Assembly (NCBI GenBank): GCA_024180945.1
Contig: JAKSGN010000023.1
Span: forward strand, 1,116,001-1,180,000
Reading direction: 5' to 3'
Length of the DNA stretch: 64,000 nt
From: Macrophomina tecta
Lineage: Eukaryota > Ascomycota > Dothideomycetes > Botryosphaeriales > Botryosphaeriaceae
Shown: positions 34,497 through 45,697 of the stretch, in pieces
Position numbering within the stretch: the first letter of the stretch is position 1
Layout of the letters: every line of letters begins with the position of its first letter
The notes under the pieces: model-generated
What the model was told of the DNA's origin: nothing
The model's input: only the letters and a program-made list of their open reading frames with translations
Database searches by the model: none
Position numbers and translations under genes: made by a program

Positions 34497-35018
34497 CTAT
34501 GAGCAACGACGACGACAGAGTATGGGAAGGGGCAGACAACACACCTCTGGCTGTTTCGGTTCGATGATCAGCGCTTGAGCCTCTGCGAGGACTTTCGTGA
34601 TTTCATCGTTCCCCAGTGTTTCTAGTGTGCCCCGTACCCAAACCTTCCTTCCCTCGACACGCTCCACCTTGGCATGTATAATGGTTAGATGATCCGCATA
34701 GCAAGGGCTCTTGAAGCTGATACTGAGCGATGCAGTCACCCCTACACCGCTCGGGAGACAAGGCATGCCGCATCTCACGAATGCCTCGTCGAACAGTGTT
34801 GCAATTAGTCCTCCGTGAATGATCCCTGGATAACCACAGACCTTCCTCCCAAGCAACTGTACTTGCGCCAATCGCGCATCGTCCGTTCTGCGGAAGGTAG
34901 CGGGAGCGAACTGAATTTTCTCATCTTCGATAAGACTTCTTATCAGATCACTTTGGCATCCTACAGTACTAGGACAAAAGTTCTCGTACGGGCGCTTCCG
35001 AAGCGATAACCCTCGCAC
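34497..35018 (-). pseudogene. 4HBT hotdog thioesterase, 5'-truncated
   Basis: The frame encodes VCGYPGIIHGGLIATLFDEAF, GVTASLSISFKSPCYAD, AKVERVEGRKVWVRGTLETL and VLAEAQALIIEPKQ. This is the full hotdog core of fungal acyl-CoA thioesterases of the PaaI/4HBT type, with the HGG-x-DE active-site helix. No in-frame ATG exists before residue ~80. The upstream part of the frame (LSLRKRPYENFCPS) is translated from a 20-bp motif ACAGTACTAGGACAAAAGTT that is also present at 40308 and looks like a transposon terminus. The native 5' exons are therefore missing or displaced. Expression would need an upstream exon that I cannot see. Confidence 0.7.
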
Positions 35019-35121
35019 CCCATCAATTCACTAATTCTCAACGCATACTTCCTAGCTCTTATACTAAGTCATTTTCTAGTCAGAGTTGAGTAGGAAGAAG
35101 GATGATAGTATTTTTTCTTTA

Positions 35122-36411
35122 CTAATACTTGGTGTGCCAGCCCTCTGCTGCGATAACTGCCTCACATCTACGCTTCATACTACCTAATACAGAGTCAAAT
35201 AAAGATTGTGGCAAAGCCTTCCATGCTTCCCGCAATGCTTCTCCCAGCTTCTCTCTAACAAAATCTGCTGATCCGGTTAAGTATTTAAGCTCTGGATGTA
35301 GCTCTAATGCCTTAGACTTTAAATGAAACCAGATATGTTCAATTGGATTCAAATCCGGGCTATAAGGTGGCCAATCTAATAGATTTATCCGCCTTCTTTC
35401 AAACCATTCCCTAACTTTTATTACAGTATGAATTGGAGCATTATCCTGCATAAAAGTCATACCTCTTCTATGCACTTTTGGTATATTTTCCTCAAGAACC
35501 TTAAGATAAGAGTTGGCTAAATAGCCACCCCTCTTAGCCAAAGGATCACGTACCATTACGTACAAAGGAGACCTTCCTCGTAAGCCAGAAAAGCCTACCC
35601 ATACCATAACAGATATATTTATTCCTTTTTTATATAGTTGGACCATTTGGAGTTCCCATTTTTGGCTAGGAGTGCGAAAGCACCACTCCCTTTTTTAGCC
35701 CTTTCCTCGCTCCACAGAGCACTCATCTGACCAGATAACTTTCTTCCATTGCGCCTCGGTCCAGTGCACATGCTCGAGTGCCCAGGCAAGTCTGATAGTA
35801 GCATGTTCTTCCGTAAGTTCCGGGCGGCCAGCTGCGCGTCATTTCTTTATGTTGTAGGTGTCTAAGAGTCGAGAGATAGTCCGATCATGGCAGGTCACAC
35901 CTGTGGCTTCCCGGACCTCTTGGTACGTGAGTTTTGGGTTGGCTCGCACCACGCGTAGAATATGTCGCTTGTCGATTTCTGAAAGACATTTTGGCCGCCC
36001 AGTTCGTAATTGGGAGCGCCCTTCGTTGCGTAATAACGCGAGCTGGGTAGTCGAGTGTAGCGACGATTTCGGCACGCCCAGCTCCTTCTGAAACCAGGCA
36101 GGCTTCTTACCCAGAGCCTTGCAGGCCAGCAAAATCCCTCGCTGGTGCGGAAAATAGGGTTGATTAGGAGTGTGTGTGCCAAAGAGCTCTTTGAGAGGAG
36201 TGCGTTGTGGTGCCATTTTGGTGATGCAAAGATGGGAGGTGTGCGCGCGCGAGACGCGTTTTTTCGCGTCTCGCTTAATCGTCCGAGAACTTTTGTCAGG
36301 TGATTGTACATCAATTATCGGATGGTCTTTTTTGCTCGATGAGAACTTTCGAGTCTGGTTGTTATTCATGGTGATTGCGAGGGCTGGAGAGGGCTTGCCA
36401 TTAGGCTCCAC
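35122..36411 (-). pseudogene. Tc1/mariner transposase, two in-frame stops
   Basis: One frame from 36411 (a better start is the ATG at 36216, MAPQRTPLKELFG) carries a helix-turn-helix region (LGVPKSSLHSTTQLALLRN, GRPKCLSEIDKRHILRVV), the first catalytic Asp in VIWSDECSVERG, the second in FMQDNAPIHT, and the Glu in SPDLNPIEHIWFHLK. The last two are separated by 34 residues (DD34E). The frame is broken by TGA at 35839-35841 and TAA at 35695-35697. It resumes in the same phase after each. Both are single-base-type changes, so the element died recently. Clear terminal inverted repeats were not found. Confidence 0.9.
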
Positions 36412-36459
36412 TTCCCAGGCGCGAAATAACGAGGAAGTTGGTTGAACTTGAAGACAAGT

Positions 36460-37528
36460 TGCGTTAATCGTTCCTCCACTAGCTCTTTTATAGCTCTGAC
36501 GGAAGGCCCACTTTTTGTGGGGGCAAAGAGGTCATAGATCACGCATTATTCTCCCTGCTACCATCAGAACATTTCTTCCAGAAATACAGTACCAAAACTT
36601 CGTTTCTTATTTGGCCTCACCTAAGATCGAAAGCGAAGAGTTATAGCCGATTGAAGCTAAGCCCAGCACTTCAATAGCAGGAGAAAATGATGTATTCACC
36701 TTTGTGTGCCTCTTGATGTACTACGGTTATCCTTTACGAGCTCGTTAAAGATTCCCTTTTCATATGCAAATTTGCGGACGGGCTGCTTATAGAAAAGCGC
36801 AACAGCTTATTCCGCTTTTTTATGCTTCAATTGATGTAGATGAAGCCTGTCCTTCTAGTTAATTTCATGTCTTGCATAGGTCAGTGAGAATTATTTTCGA
36901 ACCATGCCATGACCTGATAAAGAGCGCAAGATATACCACTTGGGAGGGGTAGAAAGTTCGGCACCAGCAAGAAGAAGAAATAGTAAATAACACCCTGGCT
37001 CACACAAAAGTGTGAAGGATTGTTTACGGCATGATAGTAAAACAGTACCGCTGTAACTAGAACATTGGCTTCTAATAAAGATGTGGGTCGATGTCTAGCG
37101 TAAATTATGCTTGATTTGGAGCTGGATATCTTACGGAGAAAAGCGATTACTCCTAAATGTTGAAACATGTAGAGCCGCGAGCTGAAAGCGAAATTATGAA
37201 TCAAGGGTAGAGGAAAAGGCTAAAAGGATTAATATTGGCATGGAGCAATGGCGATAACGAAGTCTAAAAACGCAAAGGAAAACCGCGCAAAATTCTTTCA
37301 ACTATGCGACTCTTCATCTAAGACGTAATTAGGCATAACCCTGAATGCAGGAACTAGACTGTTCGTACACATAGGTTTCAGCAGGCTCAAGCTTTTCAGG
37401 GAAACCCAGGGTTCAGTTGCACGCGAGTTTTCTGTTTATATGGACAAAATGTTATCATTTTATATCTGGGCTAAAGTCACACTCATTCCTCATAGCAAGA
37501 TGACTGGTTGCATCAGGAGATTGATTTG
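36460..37528. other. intergenic, no gene seen
   Basis: Short frames only. A motif ATACAGTACCAAAACTT at about 36582 weakly recalls the supposed Tc1 terminus at 34966 but in direct orientation. Confidence 0.3.
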
Positions 37529-37685
37529 TGTTGGAACAAGTGATGGGACAGCTTATTCAGTAGTGAAAGGCATTGATTGGCATGAAGAGGGAGAGGGTAG
37601 GTGACCCGACCGCCTCTTATACGAGTGTGGCTAAGCGATGCGGTGTGATAATAGGGAGACCTTGAAACACGTGATTGATCCAACA
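37529..37685 (-). repeat. 157-bp TGTTGGA...CCAACA element
   Basis: Begins TGTTGGAACAAGTGAT, contains CAGCTTATTCAGTAGT, and ends CACGTGATTGATCCAACA, the inverse of the elements at 12866 and 58024. The middle has diverged. No exact target duplication. Confidence 0.7.
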
Positions 37686-37729
37686 GTTTAACTCCCCCGT
37701 GTGGCGTGAAATAATGCCGAAAATATATC

Positions 37730-37796
37730 TGTTGGATTTAAGAAACGCCTGCCAGCTCAGATTCTGAGCGTGGCGTCGTGCTTTTTCGTTCCAACA
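37730..37796 (+). mobile_element. 67-bp TG...CA mini-element
   Basis: Bounded by TGTTGGATTT and GTTCCAACA, flanked by perfect 5-bp repeats ATATC (37725-37729, 37797-37801). It contains GGCGTCGTGCTTTTTC shared with the other copies. Confidence 0.85.
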
Positions 37797-38231
37797 ATAT
37801 CCAATTGTCAACATCTTGTGTCTTCCCTCGTGAGACTGTGTGCTTATGATTAGAGCCCAGTTATTTTAACCATTTTCTATATGTGACCCTGTCTATATGC
37901 ATTTTAATCGGAAATTGATTTGAGATGTTGTGGTAATAGCAGGTTTGAAAATGAATTTCTGGAAGAAGACCGCTGCTAATGTAGCTAAAAGCTACTTAAG
38001 GCAACGAACAGGGATGTACAGTAATAATAATACGAAAGACACAGAATTTTGACGCCTAAGCTGTCATCGTGCGGTGAATTTCCTATAATCAGCAAAGTGG
38101 TCTAGAAGCCTCCAGGGTGGATCCGGATACAGAAAAATTGCTGGCCAGAACTGCGACAAAAGTGGTGTTGTAGTTGTGCTCCCTCAAACCGTGCAAGTGA
38201 AATCGAGCTGCTGCTTCCTCCAGCTTACAAT
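37797..38231. other. intergenic, 3' flank of the casein kinase gene
   Basis: No gene seen. Confidence 0.3.
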
Positions 38232-39290
38232 CTATCTCTTTGGCACCCAGTCAAATCTGCCGTCGTACGCATAACCTTTGCGGTCAAACAAGCCGTGTAG
38301 TAGTCTCCGAAGATAGCAATAGTCTGGTCTGTCGGTAAAGCCGAGTGAACGGACGTAGTTCATAAGAGTCTCGAACTCTCCCGGAAGCCCTCGACAGAGG
38401 ACTTCCGTGGGAGTGAGCAACTTCTTTTGCAGAATCAGGCTCCGCTTCTGTTCCTTCGTGCTGGCCCGAAGCCCTTGCCACGGGAGAGATCCTTTGGAAA
38501 AATATACCAGGACGTACCCCAGAGACTCCATGTCATCACGGCGCGACTGCTCAATGCCGAGGTGCGAGTGGATGCTGGCGTAGCGAGCTGTGCCAGTCAG
38601 TTTCTTCTTATCGCTGTATGGAATGTGCCGGCCAGTAGCTGGCTCGTGGTAACTCTTAGCCAGCCCGAAGTCGACAATGCTAATGCGACCGCTCCGCTTC
38701 CCAGTTCCCAGAAGAATGTTCTCCGGCTTGATATCTCTGTGGATATATGACTTGAGATGAATGTACTCGAGGCGAGATATTATCTGGTCTGCCAATAACA
38801 GGACGGTCTTGAGTGAGAATTTGCGGTTGCAATAGTTGAAGATATGCTCCAAGTGTGGGCCGAGGAGGTCCAGGACCATCGCAATCCTCTTGTGCTCGGC
38901 GCCGTACCAGTGGACAGAAGGAACCCCCACGCCCCCAGCGAGAGCGGAGTATGCCTGGATTTCGTACGCGATCCGTGATTGTTTCGCATCTTTCCGCTCG
39001 ATCTTGATCGCAACTTCCTGCCCCGTCTTTATGTCGATGCCTGTTTGATCGCATCAGGATGACCGCAGCCGGTACTAGTAAGGGCAGCTGGACGCTCACC
39101 GGCATACACATCTCCAAAGGCGCCACTGCCGATCTTTCTATCTATGCGATATCTCGCGCCGAAGGTAAGGTCCTACACGCGCCGAGTTATATTCTGCAGG
39201 CTGTAGATATGGTGCTTATTTACTCTCGTGTCCTGAGCGGGCATTGAGAATGCTCGAGAGACGAAGAGAACGACGTACCGGTGTTTCCAT
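38232..39290 (-). CDS. casein kinase 1-like Ser/Thr kinase, three exons
   Basis: Exons 39290-39279 (METP), 39172-39100 and 39040-38232 join to 297 aa. Introns are 106 nt (GTACGT to GTGTAG) and 59 nt (GTGAGC to AACAG). The order is [20 protein letters not shown] (Gly loop), EVAIKIER (ATP-binding Lys), [14 protein letters not shown] (catalytic loop), IVDFGLAK (Mg-binding), then [31 protein letters not shown] and GSLPWQGL, the signature of the CK1 family rather than other kinases. The protein stops right after the kinase fold, without the long C-terminal tail of Hrr25/Yck proteins, so it is a short paralog of the CK1 core. The frame is intact and catalytic residues are present. It presumably phosphorylates acidic or primed Ser/Thr sites. 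Location and partner cannot be read from the sequence. Confidence 0.9.
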
Positions 39291-39374
39291 TTCTACTAAG
39301 CAGACGCCTATAGGCAAGACCTCCAAGGAAATGAGTCTAATTTATGCCACTTTCAAAAAAAAAAAAAAAAAAAG

Positions 39375-39610
39375 GTGATGGCAAACATTAGCAGCCGTGG
39401 CTAGGCGCCTTTTAAATCTAATAAAAGTGATTGGGACTAAAGAGGAGAGAGAAAGCTGAAGCAAGCTTACCATAATTTTGGCAGCGTGGGGAAGAAAATA
39501 TGACGCAAAATATGAGCGGTCGTGGTTAGACGCATTTTTGTTCTTATAAAAGCGATCAGCACAAGCAAGGAAGAGAAAAGCTGGAGCTGACATACTGAAA
39601 TTTCGACGGT
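39375..39610 (+). repeat. imperfect tandem duplication, ~113-bp units
   Basis: Two units share the order GAGCGGTCGTGG/CAGCCGTGGCTAG(A/G)CGC, TAAAAG(T/C)GAT, GAGAGAAAAGCTG and a TTTCGAC/TTTGGC end. Preceded by an A-run at 39355-39373. Function unknown. Confidence 0.55.
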
Positions 39611-39732
39611 ATTTCTAGATGTATCTGCGTGGAAGAGAAAGCGACATAGGAACTGCTTGAATTTTTACGTTTCTTTCAGAATTCTAGCACCACTATAGTC
39701 TCGGGAGGGGTTTTACGGTGGTGAAGTAATTA

Positions 39733-39799
39733 TTTTGGATAAAAAAAGCACGACGCCGCACTTAGATTCAGTGCGAATTAATTGAGTTATATTCCAACA
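39733..39799 (-). mobile_element. 67-bp TG...CA mini-element (one mutated end)
   Basis: The body is almost identical to 24171-24238. The left end is TTTTGGAT, a mutated TGTTGGAC. Perfect 5-bp repeats AATTA flank it (39728-39732, 39800-39804). Confidence 0.85.
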
Positions 39800-39804
39800 A
39801 ATTA

Positions 39805-40639
39805 TTTGTGTAACTACACGTGTTAGCAAACTTCGAGTGCAGTTTCTCTTCAACGATCCGGCATCTCGTTCATGGCACATGAACCTAGCGGTTAGTACTC
39901 CATAAAAATTTGCGCATAAAAAAGGAAAGAAACAAAATAGGCGTTCCACAAAGGTTATTTACCAGGGAATACAAAACGTATAGTATGATGTACAATAGCA
40001 TCTTCCGGGAGCTTTGTGCATAGAGTCAAAAGTGAGCTAAATTAATAAGCGCATACTACGTGATAGTTGTTAATGGACAGTGAATATGTCTAGTGCTATT
40101 AAAAGAATGGACATTAAAGCACTACTTTTATGGCACCTAGTTATATTATCGCCTTTTGAACGTTGCTGTGACTCAGGGTTTATCATCTCAGACGCGTACT
40201 ATTATATTGTGGACAAGAAAAGCAGATAATAGCGAGAATGGCCAAGTAATCGCGCGGGACGATGTGGCTTTGGTTGCTCTCTGAACCTCAGGTATCATTC
40301 TTCATACAGTACTAGGACAAAAGTTTGCGCGCTTCGCCATTTTCTACCAAAAACAGCCAACTTCCCACAGCAAAATCTCCACATCACCAGCTAAATAAAT
40401 TCTATAAATTCGATCACTTAAAATACAGTCACTAGCGAAATCGGCTTCCGCCCAAGCACAGCCGAGAACATTATTCTAGCCCTTCTGCCAAGCTGCTAGC
40501 GCTGAAGCTATTTCTTATGTAGTTGGATTGATCGAACATTCTAGAACACTGCTGGAATTTTTCAACCCCAGCTATCAGCTGCATATGAGCCGTGCTTATG
40601 CCAAGACTATTGTCCGATACGTGTCCGAAGCGGGCATCA
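39805..40639. other. intergenic; contains a candidate transposon terminus
   Basis: ACAGTACTAGGACAAAAGTT at about 40308-40327 is identical to 34967-34986. No protein gene recognised. Confidence 0.4.
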
Positions 40640-40770
40640 GCACTTAGGAAGATGTCCTGATGATTGGCCAGACGTAGGCTTGGAAAACCCACGGCTCGAG
40701 CGAGGAGTGTTCCTTTCTACTTCTTCTACCTTAGCGTTCTCTCCGCTCTTTTCTTCGTCTCTTTCCTTTT
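40640..40770 (+). repeat. ~130-bp segment, inverted copy at 59958-60093
   Basis: Reads GCACTTAGGAAGATGTCC ... GGCTTGGAAAACCCACGGC ... CTTCTACCTTAGCG. The reverse complement is found at 59958-60093 with few differences. Probably a fragment of one repeat family. Confidence 0.8.
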
Positions 40771-40849
40771 TCTTTTTTTTTTTTTTTTTTGCTTTTGATA
40801 ACCTTGACTAGCGTGGTTTTCCCCTGTTTTGTTCCTGAGAGTGAGGGCT

Positions 40850-40962
40850 TTGAATGAACCGGGAGTTAATGTAGGTAAACGTCTGCTCAGTGTTAGTTCT
40901 TCCCTATGGCCCGTGGAGGCCGACGGGGTGTATGAATCATCATCATCATCATCATCATCTCA
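40850..40962 (+). mobile_element. 5'-truncated LINE 3' tail
   Basis: Contains GAACCGGGAGTTAATGTAG, CCCTATGG, GGCCGACGGGGTGTATGA and an (ATC)n tail, as in the minus-strand tail at 21599-21740. It ends 40 bp before a transposase gene. Confidence 0.7.
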
Positions 40963-41003
40963 ACTAACTGCACCTTCCGCAGCACTGGCCACAGGCCGTC
41001 ACC

Positions 41004-41987
41004 ATGGCACCTAATCTCGCAGCATCGCAGCACGATCTTATTCGTGACATGATTCTTAGTAACTCGCTAACGACTGCCCGAATGGCTGACGCAGCAGGCT
41101 GCAGTGAGCGTTCCGTTCGACACATCTGCTCCAACTTACGTTGCTTTGGCACTACCAGAGCTCCCTTCAACGGCGTCGGACGACCGCGAAGCATTACGCC
41201 TCAAATGCTACGAGCGCTTTGCGAACATTTGATCGAGAAGCCAGAACTATACCAGGAGGAGATGGCTGTTTTCCTATGGGACGAGTTTGAAGCCCAGGTG
41301 ACAGTCCATAGCATCGGCAGGGCGCTGGCCTCTGTTGGCTGGTCAAAGAAGGCCGCTCGTCGGATAGCAAGGGGGCGAAACGCGGACCTACGAGACTTTT
41401 ACCTCTACGAGCTATCGGGTTTCCGATCATACCAGCTGGTCTTTGTAGATGAGTCCGGATGCGACAAACGGATCGGATTTAGGCGGACAGGCTGGTCGCC
41501 TGTCGGGGTAACCCATGTACAGATCGCCCAGTTTCAACGTGAGCAGAGATATTAGATCTTACCGGTGTATGCGCAAGATGGTATTGTGCTCGCACGAGTG
41601 TTCCAGGGAACGACGGACGCTACTATCTTTGAGGATTTCATTGGGCAGCTCCTTCCCTACTGCGGCAGATTTCCGGAGCCTAAATCGGTTATAATAATGG
41701 ATAACGCATCCTTCCATCGGTCTGAACGTGTCGAGCAGCTTTGCTGCAACGCGGGGGTTAAGCTGCTGTACTTACCGCCGTACTCCCCAGATCTTAACCC
41801 GATAGAAGAGTTCTTTGCTGAACTTAAGGCATTCATTAGGCGAAACTGGAAAGAGTATACGGAGAATTCTACGCAAGGGTTTAACTCATTTTTAGAATGC
41901 TGCGTTGATGTGGTCGGAGCAAGGGACCGTAGTGCCAATAGTCATTTCCGCCATGCGGGAATTACGGTCGAGGATCTAGGCATCTGA
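41004..41987 (+). pseudogene. Tc1/mariner transposase, one in-frame stop
   Basis: Frame from ATG 41004 (MAPNLAASQHDLIRDMIL): helix-turn-helix (LTTARMADAAGCSERSVRH), GVGRPRSIT linker, second HTH, then LVFVDESGCDKRIG (Asp 1), IIMDNASFHRS (Asp 2) and SPDLNPIEEFFAELK (Glu), with 34 residues between the last two. A TAG at 41553-41555 replaces what family members usually have as Gln (CAG to TAG), and the frame continues in phase to 41987. About 327 codons in total, the normal length. One mutation separates it from an open gene, so its loss is recent. A typical nuclear cut-and-paste transposase. Confidence 0.92.
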
Positions 41988-42416
41988 CATTCTCCAAATT
42001 ACTTTATTACATCTTAAGTAATAGAATAACGGAAGGCTATACAACGTTTCTATAATCCTTAGGATCAAGCTAATATTTCTTCCCCTAGCGACTAATCTTA
42101 TAAAGCGTCAAGTAATACCTCCTTTCACCTATTCTAAACCTTGCTCGAGATTAGAGCCTTCCACTAATATCGCATCATAAACTTTTGGAAATTCACCCTC
42201 TAGTTTCAGTGCCGACCTTTCACTACTGCTACTCAATGTACTCGTACAGCAGCACCTCTCGGGCTAGAAATATCAACACGGTAGACGGGCAATGAGTCCG
42301 GAAATTGCATCGAAACAGGTGTTCCGGCATACAAGAGGAACAGGTATTCATTTAAAGTTTACTAACAAAATGTTGGTAATATCGACAGGAAAGTAACACT
42401 GCGCACCACTTTTATC
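41988..42416. other. intergenic, no gene seen
   Basis: AT-rich 3' flank shared by the dead transposase and the NLR relic. Nothing recognised. Confidence 0.3.
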
Positions 42417-45400
42417 TTAGAACGTAAACTGAATGGTTTTTACAAGGCCGGAATCATATCCCAACGCGAATGTGTTCTCATAACAAGCCATGGTGTCGGG
42501 CCTATAGTCGGGAGGAAGCCAGAGGACTCTTCTCCCGTTGTGAGTCACCCAGTCTTTTGCCAAATATAAGTGCGTGGCCCGAGGTCGCATGTAAGGGGGA
42601 GATCTCCTGAGAGCCTGATTCAAGGCTTAGTAGACCTCGATCCGTCTTCAGATGCCGAGAATCCGTAGAGAACGATAGGCTCGAAAGGGCGTGATCGACT
42701 TCGAGCTTCTGCCTCTCTTCGCCCGTCGCCGCGTCCCAGAGCCGCACCGTGTTATCGCCCGAACCAGATACCACCGTCTTCCCGTCCGGCGAGAAGGCTA
42801 CGGCGATAACTAAACTACCGTGGCCCTCGATCGTTTGTCGGCAAGCACCCCACTCCAGATCGACTTTTAGTAAGACTGAGATCCATTTTAGGATATCTTC
42901 CTGGAAGGTATTCCTAATTACACTTGTCTTCGGAGCAAAAACTATCGCAGAAGAATAGGCTTGGAGAGGAGAGATATCGATTATAGATCGGAAGTTGAGG
43001 ATAAATCGGCTCGCGTCACGTAAGAAGGAGGTAACTTCGGCATTACTTTGAGACTAGATCACGAATGTTAGCAAAGTACTGTCAGACTTTCTTGCCTTAC
43101 TACCTCAGGCATCCCATTTATCTCGAATATTCTATCCTTTAGGCAACAACACTTTTTGATGTCCAACCCCGCATCGACACTCTCCCTCGGATCTTTAGTA
43201 TCCTCGGTTATGTAGCTATCACTCATGTATATAAGCAAGCCTACCGGCCTCCCTCTTAGGAGACAGGCAGAATCTACTCTTTTCTGACCTCACTACTCTT
43301 CACTCTAAAATCCAACAAGTACATAAGTCAACTCGCTATTACCTACGCTGACGAGAGCTTGTAGATATCCAATCATAGCAATGCTTTCGGATATTTTTCC
43401 CAAAAGACTCAATGCCTCCAGCCAGTGCAAAAAGTAACGTTTGAGGAAGATGTATGCTTGATGATCATCTGTTATGCAAGCTTTATCCTCTGCCGAACGA
43501 CTCTGGTCCAAGTGAAAGACCCAATAGAGGCACGCGTATCGAACGTCTGCGGGGAGGTGCGAGTTGATGACCGCGGGGTCAACATCTGCACGGGCCATTC
43601 CGGGCATGTCGAGGTTGCAGATGTCTTTTCTTAAGCGGTCGCCCGAGGACAGCAGCTCTAGACACCTGTTCGCGATCTTTTCGTGGGTTGCTCTCTCATC
43701 TATCCAGAATGGGTTGGTGTCGCGCTTATTTGGATCAACGAGAAAGTCACGGAATGATAGATGGAACATCCTAACGGGAGAGTCGTCGGAGGGCGGCACA
43801 CTCAAGACAGAATGGAGAGTTGCGAGCCTGCGATCTATGACGGGCCCAGGAATATCGAGAATACAGGCCAGCGACGCTATCGAGAGAGATTCGGCCAAGA
43901 GAATAATAGAACCTACAACAACGTGGAATTCGTGTAGGATGGATTTCTTGGCCACCTCGGTCTTTCCAAGGACAAGCTGGTCAAGAATCGGGCGGTATGT
44001 CGCGTCAAGCTTATCCATCTCGGCGTTCTCGGCCCTTGACTGGTACCGCAGGAGCTTATCCAGTTGGCCGTTCGGGTCCGACCACGTAGGGTCTTCAATA
44101 AAACGACAGATTGTGGCAGCAAAAATGAAGAGCGGAATTGCCATCTGGACCAGTGTCTGAATAATGTCTGGGCTTGGCCAATCCACCGAAAGCTGTCGCC
44201 TGCTAGGATACAGACCATTGTAGTCTTCCCTGATACTTGAGAGTCTGTACTCTAGAAACGCAGTAATGTCGTGCTGGATGATAGGCCTCGGTATCTCGTG
44301 TAGGATCAGATCCTGGAATCTGCCATTGATGTCGTTGAAGCCAAGTCGGATCGGCAGTTCGGGTCTACTTGTCACAAAAGTCCTCAGCCGCACCGAACTC
44401 AATGTTCTTGCCTGTGATAGCAGCCGGATAATGACTCGAATGTCGTCATCTCGCTCGCACTCATCGAGGGCGTCAATCACGAGCACAATTCGCTTTTTGT
44501 TCTTTGAATCACTGCCCAAACTCCTCAGAGGCGCTAAAATGAGCTGCTCGAACTGCTTTTTCAAGGCCTTTCCGGAGATAGCAGGATCGGCGTCTCTGAT
44601 AGACGCTGCCAAAGCAGGCTCCTTGACGATAAGTTGAGCAGCAATGGTTGCGAACAGCAAATTCGCGTTACCACGATCTCGCTCGCCTCGCTTGAAGAAG
44701 AAGCTACCGCCAAGGACCCCTTGGTCGGCAAACGATTGGGCGACCGTGCGTGATATTGTAGACTTTCCGGTGCCCGCCATGCCGTTAAGCCAGAAGATAC
44801 ACTCTCCTTGAGGGCTCCCTGCCCACTTATTTATATCCTCGCGGAGTTTAACTCGGGTCTCTGGATGACATCGCGCTTCGTGCTCGTCGGCGTATGAGTC
44901 GAAGGCTGCGTCTCTCGCGGTCGGCAATTGAGAAAGATCGAGTTTATGGCCAATATTAAGTATCTGCGTACTGTGGAATTTGTTAGCTAGAGAAAAATAT
45001 CTAATTGAAACGCTATAACGTACGTCTGATCCACGTTGAGAGCCGCAGAGAGAGTATCTCGACACCGCTCGAAGGTCACGATAATGCCGTCGACATCCTT
45101 GCCCTCAAATGGCCATTTCAAAGCGCGGAAACCAATTTTCCTCATTGCCTTACGCGTTGTTCCGGTATTGAGTTTGGTTTCCAGCTTTGTTTCCAGCTCT
45201 GTCAGTTGGAATGAACAGCCGCTAAGACCATCACGCAAGCGTTGCGAAGTCTGCAGCCTCCCGCCATTTGGGCTCTCAAGAAGCTGTCGCGCACCTTCGA
45301 GAGTGACCTTCAGCGTACCAAGCTCATGCAACAAGCGCTGTATATCGCTTTTGGCTCTCTTGACGGCGCGAGAGTATTCCAAGCAAAGCGACGCAACCTT

Positions 45401-45454
45401 CGCAGAGAGCTCGATCACGGCAATGACATTTGCAGCGATTCCTAGCCCTCCCAT
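42417..45454 (-). pseudogene. NLR/STAND receptor (HeLo-like N, NACHT, WD40), broken
   Basis: Exon 1 (45454-45024) encodes the fungal STAND N-terminal domain (MGGLGIAANVIAVIELSAKV, LLHELGTLKVTLEGARQLL). A 53-nt intron (45023-44971) leads in phase to exon 2, with NACHT Walker A WLNGMAGTGKSTISRTVA, Walker B IVLVIDALDEC and the sensor TSRPELP, then winged-helix-like repeats. At 43317 a solo LTR (43080-43317) interrupts the frame. Native sequence resumes at 43074 (FLRDASRFIL, YSSAIVFAP), passes one WD40 unit (GHGSLVIAVAFSPDGKTVVS, DNTVRLWD), then shifts frame before the family-typical end WVTHNGRRVLWLPPDYR. Intact relatives sense ligands by WD repeats and trigger cell-death-like incompatibility. 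This copy cannot do so. Confidence 0.9.
43080..43317 (+). mobile_element. 238-bp solo LTR inside the NLR gene
   Basis: Starts TGTCAGAC, ends ATCCAACA, contains CATGTATATAAGC, and is flanked by the perfect 5-bp direct repeat AGTAC (43075-43079, 43318-43322). Removing it plus one repeat restores continuity between the NACHT and WD40 parts. No internal retrotransposon sequence remains. Confidence 0.9.
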
Positions 45455-45697
45455 ATTATCACGGTGCGGATTGGAGGATGGTTGCCAGAGATTTTGAGGA
45501 TGGAATGATCTGGTTTCGTAGGATTAATGAAGCAGTGGCTCTATAGAAAGAGACATTCCGCAAGGCTGTAAGCGGGGCAAACACGTTGTAGCACAGCCAT
45601 CCACGTGAATGAGATGGTCGGACACTTCCTATACAGAGGCATATATACACGGATTGAGATGCGTCTGGAAGTTTCATTACTCTATTCACATTGACTA
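45455..45697. promoter_or_regulatory. 5' flank of the NLR gene
   Basis: About 240 bp between the NLR start and the MITE. No clear TATA box was read. It is listed only because the MITE lies at promoter distance. Confidence 0.3.

Noticed and set aside
43564..44160. 198-codon plus-strand frame
   Set aside because: Antisense shadow of the NACHT domain.
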